Shown: piece by piece, positions 60,114 through 64,000 of the stretch
Layout of the letters: each line of letters begins with the position of its first letter
Position numbering within the stretch: the stretch's first letter is position 1
NCBI RefSeq assembly: GCF_015143595.1
Contig: NZ_WYEU01000001.1
Coordinates: forward strand, 496,001 to 560,000
DNA from: Sneathiella sp. P13V-1
GTDB lineage: Bacteria > Pseudomonadota > Alphaproteobacteria > Sneathiellales > Sneathiellaceae
Direction: 5' to 3'
Length of the DNA stretch: 64,000 nt
Made by a program: the position numbers and the translations under genes
The notes under the pieces: model-generated
Seen by the model: the letters and a program-made list of their open reading frames with translations, nothing else
Database searches by the model: none
Told to the model about the DNA's origin: nothing

Positions 60114-61265
60114 TCAGCCAGGCAGTCCCAGGACGGCCTTGGAAAGGATGTTTCTCTGGATTTCGTTCGATCCACCGTAGATCGTGGTAGGTCGGGCCTT
60201 GTAGAAACTCGCCAGAACATCGACACTTACGTTGCCGACCTGAAGCGGCCCGATGGCGCCGCCATCGGGGCCGGCCGCTTCGATCATCAGTTCGGTAATA
60301 CGCTGAAAGCATTCGGTCACCCAGATCTTGAGCATCGAGACATCCGCGCCCAGCGTTTCGCCTCGCTTCAGCTGGTCGGCAAATCGGGCGTAGAGCGCCG
60401 CGTGGTCTTCAACATCCAGCGCGGCCTGGGCAAAATGATCGCGGAACACCGGATCGTCAAACGCTCCACGGCCACGGGCAAAGCTTTCCAGCTGTCCCAG
60501 AGCGTTCTGGGCCAGGCTCGGCGAACCGATGAAAATGCGTTCAAAGCTCAAGAGCGCCTTGGCCATCGTCCAGCCCTTGTTCAACTCGCCGACAAGGTTC
60601 TCGCGGGGCGTCCGGGCATCGTCAAAGAAGACTTCGCAAAACTCTGTATCACCCGACAGGGTAGTGATCGTGCGCACGTCGACTCCGGGCTGATCCATCG
60701 GAGCAAGCAGGAAACTGATGCCCTGTTGTTTCTTGGGTGCATCCGGATCGGTGCGCACCAGCATGAAAATATGCGTGGCGTCATGCGCCATCGTGGTCCA
60801 GATCTTCTGTCCGTTTATGACAAAGTCGACGCCGTCAATCTCTGCGCGTGTGCGCAGGTTTGCCAGATCGGACCCGGCGCCGGGTTCCGAGTATCCCTGG
60901 CACCAGATATCTTCGCAACTCAGGATACGCGGCAGCCAGTAATCTTTTTGTTCCTGGGTGCCGAATTTGATGATCAGCGGCCCGACCATCTGCACGCCCA
61001 TGTCGCGGCCGCGATTGACTCCCCAACGCTGCTGCTCTTCGTAAAAGATCAGCAGCTTAGCAGCGTTCAGCCCCATTCCACCGAATTCAGCGGGCCAAGC
61101 TGGCGCGACCCAGCCCTTGGCGTGAAGCTTGCGGTGCCAATGTTCGATCTCGGCGAACTTCGGGCGGTGCGGCAGGTGACGTAGCTCCTCGGGATATTCC
61201 GCCTCGAAGAACTGGCGCACTTCTTTGCGGAAGTCCGCATCGCTCATTGCGTTCCAGTCGGTCAT
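60114..61265 (-). CDS. Acyl-CoA dehydrogenase, catalytic subunit of a heteromeric pair
   Basis: A 383-aa FadE-type dehydrogenase (WCQGYSEPGAGSDLANLRTR; NGQKIWTTMAHDATHIFML; TIYGGSNEIQRNILSKAVLG). Catalytic Glu is in LLSFERIFIG. It overlaps the downstream-written partner at 61,262 by exactly 4 bp. In actinobacterial steroid catabolism such tandem genes form alpha2-beta2 enzymes (for example ChsE4-ChsE5) acting on bulky CoA thioesters. Confidence 0.88.
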   Translation of the reverse strand: MTDWNAMSDADFRKEVRQFFEAEYPEELRHLPHRPKFAEIEHWHRKLHAKGWVAPAWPAEFGGMGLNAAKLLIFYEEQQRWGVNRGRDMGVQMVGPLIIKFGTQEQKDYWLPRILSCEDIWCQGYSEPGAGSDLANLRTRAEIDGVDFVINGQKIWTTMAHDATHIFMLVRTDPDAPKKQQGISFLLAPMDQPGVDVRTITTLSGDTEFCEVFFDDARTPRENLVGELNKGWTMAKALLSFERIFIGSPSLAQNALGQLESFARGRGAFDDPVFRDHFAQAALDVEDHAALYARFADQLKRGETLGADVSMLKIWVTECFQRITELMIEAAGPDGGAIGPLQVGNVSVDVLASFYKARPTTIYGGSNEIQRNILSKAVLGLPG

Positions 61266-62386
61266 TGTGCTGCCCCCTCTGCTTCACGTGCATCGAACCA
61301 AATCCGCCTGTGATAGGCATCGTCGCCCAACCAAGCCGACAGCACCAATGCCCGATTCAGGTAGAGCCCGATATCGAACTCATCCGCGTACCCGACCGCG
61401 CCATGCAACTGGATGGCGTCGCGGGTGATTTTTTTGGCGGCCGTGACGGCGCGCGCCTTGGCGCGGCTGGCAATCGGGTTCCGAACCTTCGGATCGGTTT
61501 CGCTGTCCATATGCGCGAGCACCTCGCGCACTCCGGCCTGCGCCACCTCGCACATCACGTTGAGGTCCACGGCACGGTGCTGGATGACCTGGAAAGACCC
61601 GATCGGCTTGTCGAACTGCTCACGCGTCTTGATGTAGTTGAGCGTGATCTCGAAGGCGCGCTCGCTCAGGCCGACAAGCTCGGCCGCGGCAAGCGCCGTT
61701 GCATCGGCGACAGCCTCAGCCAGTGCAGCGGAAACCGCACCGCCGCTGGCCAATTCCGCAGCCGGCGTTCCCGAAAAAGAAAGCTCGCCCAGGGAGCTGC
61801 CGTCGGCCTGCGTCCGCTTGTCGATAACAAGGCCGTCCGCGTCTGCCTCGGCCAGAACCAGAACCGGGCCATCATCTTGTTCGGCCACGACAAGGAACCC
61901 TTGCGATCCGGTCACACCGACGACCCAAGCCTTGCTTCCGGTCAGCCGCCCCTCTGCGTATCGGCAGGTCACATCGGCAGGCGCCCCGCCCGGGACGCGT
62001 TCCTGCCAGGCAACCGCAAGGGAAATTTCACCGCCGATGAGCTGTGCCATCTTCGGATGATCCGGACAAAGGCGGCGCAGAAGGCCAAGACTCAGACCGA
62101 TCGTCAACACGACCGGTTCCGGTGCAATCACGCGGCCGACTTCCTCGGCGATAACACCCCCGGCGGCCAGGCCCATACCAAGCCCGCCTTGATCTTCGGG
62201 CACCGCCACGCCGAAAACACCTGCCTCGGCCAGTTCCCGGACCAACTCCGCATCGAAACCGCCCCCGGCATCACGGAGTTTTCTGGCTCTTTCACTTCCG
62301 CCCGCCCGTTCAAACAACGTGCGCGCGCTTTCTCGCAACAGACGAAGGTCTTCTTGTTCGCTGGAAAGGATATCAGTCTGTGTCAT
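61262..62386 (-). CDS. Acyl-CoA dehydrogenase, probable non-catalytic partner subunit
   Basis: A 374-aa acyl-CoA-dehydrogenase-fold protein (FGVAVPEDQGGLGMGLAAGG; KTREQFDKPIGSFQVIQHRA; IQLHGAVGYADEFDIGLYLN). It lacks both known catalytic bases: the helix position is Ala (VADATALAAAEL) and no YEGT-like motif exists at the C-terminus. It would be the structural or FAD-binding half of a heteromer with the 60,114 gene. It overlaps the MaoC gene by 14 bp. Confidence 0.86.
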   Translation of the reverse strand: MTQTDILSSEQEDLRLLRESARTLFERAGGSERARKLRDAGGGFDAELVRELAEAGVFGVAVPEDQGGLGMGLAAGGVIAEEVGRVIAPEPVVLTIGLSLGLLRRLCPDHPKMAQLIGGEISLAVAWQERVPGGAPADVTCRYAEGRLTGSKAWVVGVTGSQGFLVVAEQDDGPVLVLAEADADGLVIDKRTQADGSSLGELSFSGTPAAELASGGAVSAALAEAVADATALAAAELVGLSERAFEITLNYIKTREQFDKPIGSFQVIQHRAVDLNVMCEVAQAGVREVLAHMDSETDPKVRNPIASRAKARAVTAAKKITRDAIQLHGAVGYADEFDIGLYLNRALVLSAWLGDDAYHRRIWFDAREAEGAAQ

Positions 62387-62822
62387 TTTGTTTTCGCTGG
62401 ATCATCACGGGGGTGTCGGTCAAAAACACGATTTCGCCCTCGGGGTTTTTGGCGCTGAGCGTATAGTGCAAAACACCTCTGTCGGGCTTGCTTTTTGACG
62501 GCGTGACCGCGTTGACAGTCAGTTCGACATCAAGGGGTTCGTTCGGGCGCACAGGCCGTAGCCAGCGCAAATTTTCAAAGCCCATGCCACCGATATTGGC
62601 GACACCCACCATCATCTCGGTCATGACTGGCCTAAACACCTCCAGCATCGTCTGAAAGCCCGAGGCGATCAGGCTGCCATGTATGGCGGTTGCATAGTCT
62701 TCGTCGGTGTGCAGCCGCTGCGGATCCCATTCCTCGGCAAACGCCTTTATCGAATCCGCGCTCATCGAAGCGCTACGAAAGCGATAGACTTGGCCCGGCG
62801 AGAAGTCTTCCAGATACCTCAA
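62373..62822 (-). CDS. MaoC-like (R)-specific enoyl-CoA hydratase
   Basis: A 149-aa hotdog-fold protein: YLEDFSPGQVYRFRSASMSA, the hydratase-type motif SIKAFAEEWDPQRLHTDEDY (Asp and His of the hydratase 2 motif) and AIHGSLIASGFQTM. MaoC proteins hydrate trans-2-enoyl-CoA to (3R)-hydroxyacyl-CoA, which would match the MFE-2-like SDR. Coupled (4-bp overlap) with the upstream transglutaminase-like gene. Confidence 0.87.
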   Translation of the reverse strand: MRYLEDFSPGQVYRFRSASMSADSIKAFAEEWDPQRLHTDEDYATAIHGSLIASGFQTMLEVFRPVMTEMMVGVANIGGMGFENLRWLRPVRPNEPLDVELTVNAVTPSKSKPDRGVLHYTLSAKNPEGEIVFLTDTPVMIQRKQNDTD

Positions 62823-63538
62823 GAGGCATTCTCCTTTGCGAAACCGTCATCGTACCCGCTCGCATCTTTGAAAATCCGGACGCGGTTGAATTCCTCCAGC
62901 TTCGGATAGGTTTCCTTGAACGCCGCCAGGAATTCCTCCATCGGTGCATCGAAATAGAGACCCCGGTCGTTCACATATTCCATGTGCCGGTGATTCTGTT
63001 CGTCAAACTCGTGAAAGAGCGCGTCGTGATAGCCGTCGAAGACCAGGGGTTTAACCCCGAATCTTTTACACAGTTCCATGTTGAATGCAGGTGTTACTTT
63101 GTAAGCCTCATTCCCCAACCACAGTTGAACATAGCCGTGGTAGATAAAGAGATCGGTTCCCATCAATTCCTGCAACTTGGGTGTATTCAGGTGGTTGCGC
63201 ACATCCGCGAACCCCAGCGCGGCGGGGATACCCACAGAACGCAGACAAGCCGCCAGCAGAATTGCCTTGGGAACGCAAAACGCCGCTTCCGCCCCAGCGA
63301 TACGGCTGGCACGGTAAGAGTCCTCATCCAGCGCGAAACAATAAGGATCATAGCGAATATCGTCGCGTACCGCTTCGAACAAGCGAATCGCCTTGTCTCG
63401 ATTGGTTGCGTCCACAGGAAGATCGCGCAAAGCCGATGTCACGAAACCCTGCACTTCCAAGCTATCGCTTTCCACAAAGCGCGATGGCATGACATAACGC
63501 TCAGCTTCAGCCGCTAGGTCATCGTCGGACTTGTCCAT
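62819..63538 (-). CDS. Transglutaminase-fold (papain-like) protein
   Basis: A 239-aa transglutaminase-like domain protein. The Cys motif is EAAFCVPKAILLAACLRSVG, the His motif IYHGYVQLWLGNEAYKV; at the usual Asp position there is Asn (TPAFNMELC). Bacterial members are amidases, peptidases or unknown. Its place as first gene of an acyl-CoA operon is curious. ATG 63538 follows AAGGAG; the longer frame runs through the operator at 63554. Confidence 0.83.
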   Translation of the reverse strand: MDKSDDDLAAEAERYVMPSRFVESDSLEVQGFVTSALRDLPVDATNRDKAIRLFEAVRDDIRYDPYCFALDEDSYRASRIAGAEAAFCVPKAILLAACLRSVGIPAALGFADVRNHLNTPKLQELMGTDLFIYHGYVQLWLGNEAYKVTPAFNMELCKRFGVKPLVFDGYHDALFHEFDEQNHRHMEYVNDRGLYFDAPMEEFLAAFKETYPKLEEFNRVRIFKDASGYDDGFAKENAS

Positions 63539-63553
63539 TGACTTCTCCTTTTT

Positions 63554-63569
63554 TCTAACGTTTGTTAGA
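63554..63569. promoter_or_regulatory. Palindromic operator upstream of the transglutaminase-MaoC-FadE operon
   Basis: TCTAACG-TT-TGTTAGA, one mismatch from the perfect palindrome at 45536. It lies 16 bp before the ATG at 63538, where a bound repressor would block transcription or initiation. Confidence 0.75.
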
Positions 63570-63601
63570 ATACCGATTCCGAACCTACCCGTCAACAAGA
63601 T

Positions 63602-64000
63602 TTACTCTGTCTTCGGCAAGTCCACGCCACAACGCGTATTGACATCGCCCAAAGAAGCTGCAACTCCGACCGAACTTCCCGAAGAACGGAACTCCGGTGC
63701 AATTGGCGGCGGCAAAGCGGGTGCGCCCCGGCCGGAGATTTTTACGGTCCGCCCGAACACGTCACGTGCTTTGAATTGCGGTTCACGCGACGCCGCGGCG
63801 GGTGTTTTCACGACCGAACAGCAGCAATCGGCCACCGCCAGCAAAGGCTCCCAATGGGTCGAGGTGTGTTCCCTCAGACGACGTGCAACCTCCGCGGCGC
63901 AGGCATTTGGGCCGGACCAGTCATCGCGAAGCGCCACCGGCAAACCAACGACATCGCAGAACGACTGCCAGAACTTTTCTTCCAACTAGCCGACGGCGAT
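63602..64000 (-). pseudogene. CaiB/BaiF or alpha-methylacyl-CoA racemase-like gene, C-terminal part with in-frame amber
   Basis: On the minus strand the right-edge frame reads IAVG, then TAG (63986-63988), then LEEKFWQSFCDVVGLPVALR and EPQFKARDVFGRTVKI. The family consensus at the break is xAVGALExxFW, so the TAG replaces one residue of a continuous frame: a nonsense mutation (unless there is a sequencing error). The family transfers CoA or epimerises 2-methylacyl-CoA, useful for branched-acid degradation. The N-terminal two-thirds are outside the window. The last ~60 residues look divergent. Confidence 0.72.

Overview
The window is a mosaic from an alphaproteobacterium. Positions 1-13.6 kb look like ordinary chromosome of moderate GC. 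The block tlpA / argH - small lipoprotein - lysA - DUF4175 protein is a common alphaproteobacterial arrangement and is the main taxonomic hint. Around it are a MocR-type regulator tail, a YejA-like oligopeptide-binding protein, yaaA, a YbiB-like protein, a TetR regulator, a sugar-epimerase-like SDR, a SIMPL-domain protein and a TPR protein.

At 14,305/14,306 the comM (yifB) gene is cut at its Gly-Gly codons just upstream of Walker B, by the end of an AT-rich Tn7-like transposon (tnsA-tnsB-tnsC-tniQ, 14.3-18.8 kb). Only the 3' part of comM is present. The 5' part is not in the window, so the other transposon end probably lies beyond position 64,000, and everything from 14.3 kb on may be island cargo. 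Next comes a mobilisation/maintenance module at 18.8-23.4 kb: MobA/VirD2-like relaxase, MobC-like remnant, ArdA anti-restriction protein, ParDE toxin-antitoxin, a 3' tRNA-Met (CAT) fragment that looks like an attachment site, a truncated tyrosine integrase and an IS1380-type transposase remnant.

From 23.7 kb to the end the DNA is GC-rich and carries a large coenzyme-A-thioester catabolic region. It has seven acyl-CoA dehydrogenases, four crotonase-fold proteins, four adenylate-forming CoA-ligase-like proteins, a two-subunit biotin-dependent acyl-CoA carboxylase, an HMG-CoA-lyase-like enzyme, a citrate-synthase-fold (citryl-CoA-lyase-like) enzyme, an AtuA-family (DUF1446) protein, several SDRs (one strongly BadH-like), a dienoyl-CoA-reductase-like flavoenzyme, MaoC and hotdog thioesterases and a transglutaminase-fold protein. 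The mix of AliB/BadH-like and Atu/Liu-like enzymes suggests degradation of an alicyclic or beta-methyl-branched (terpenoid-like) carboxylic acid; the substrate is inference.

Four of the catabolic promoters carry the same 16-bp palindrome, TCTAACA-NN-TGTTAGA (27,512; 33,946; 45,536; 63,554), with a weaker copy at 23,530. The 33,946 copy lies in front of an unusual regulator at 32,568-33,899 in which two complete TetR repressors are fused head to tail, and this is the obvious candidate for controlling the regulon. The catabolic block also holds many relics: paaY, paaE, a biotin carboxylase, an AraC regulator, two thioesterases, a Tag glycosylase and a CaiB/racemase-type gene with an in-frame amber codon at the right edge.
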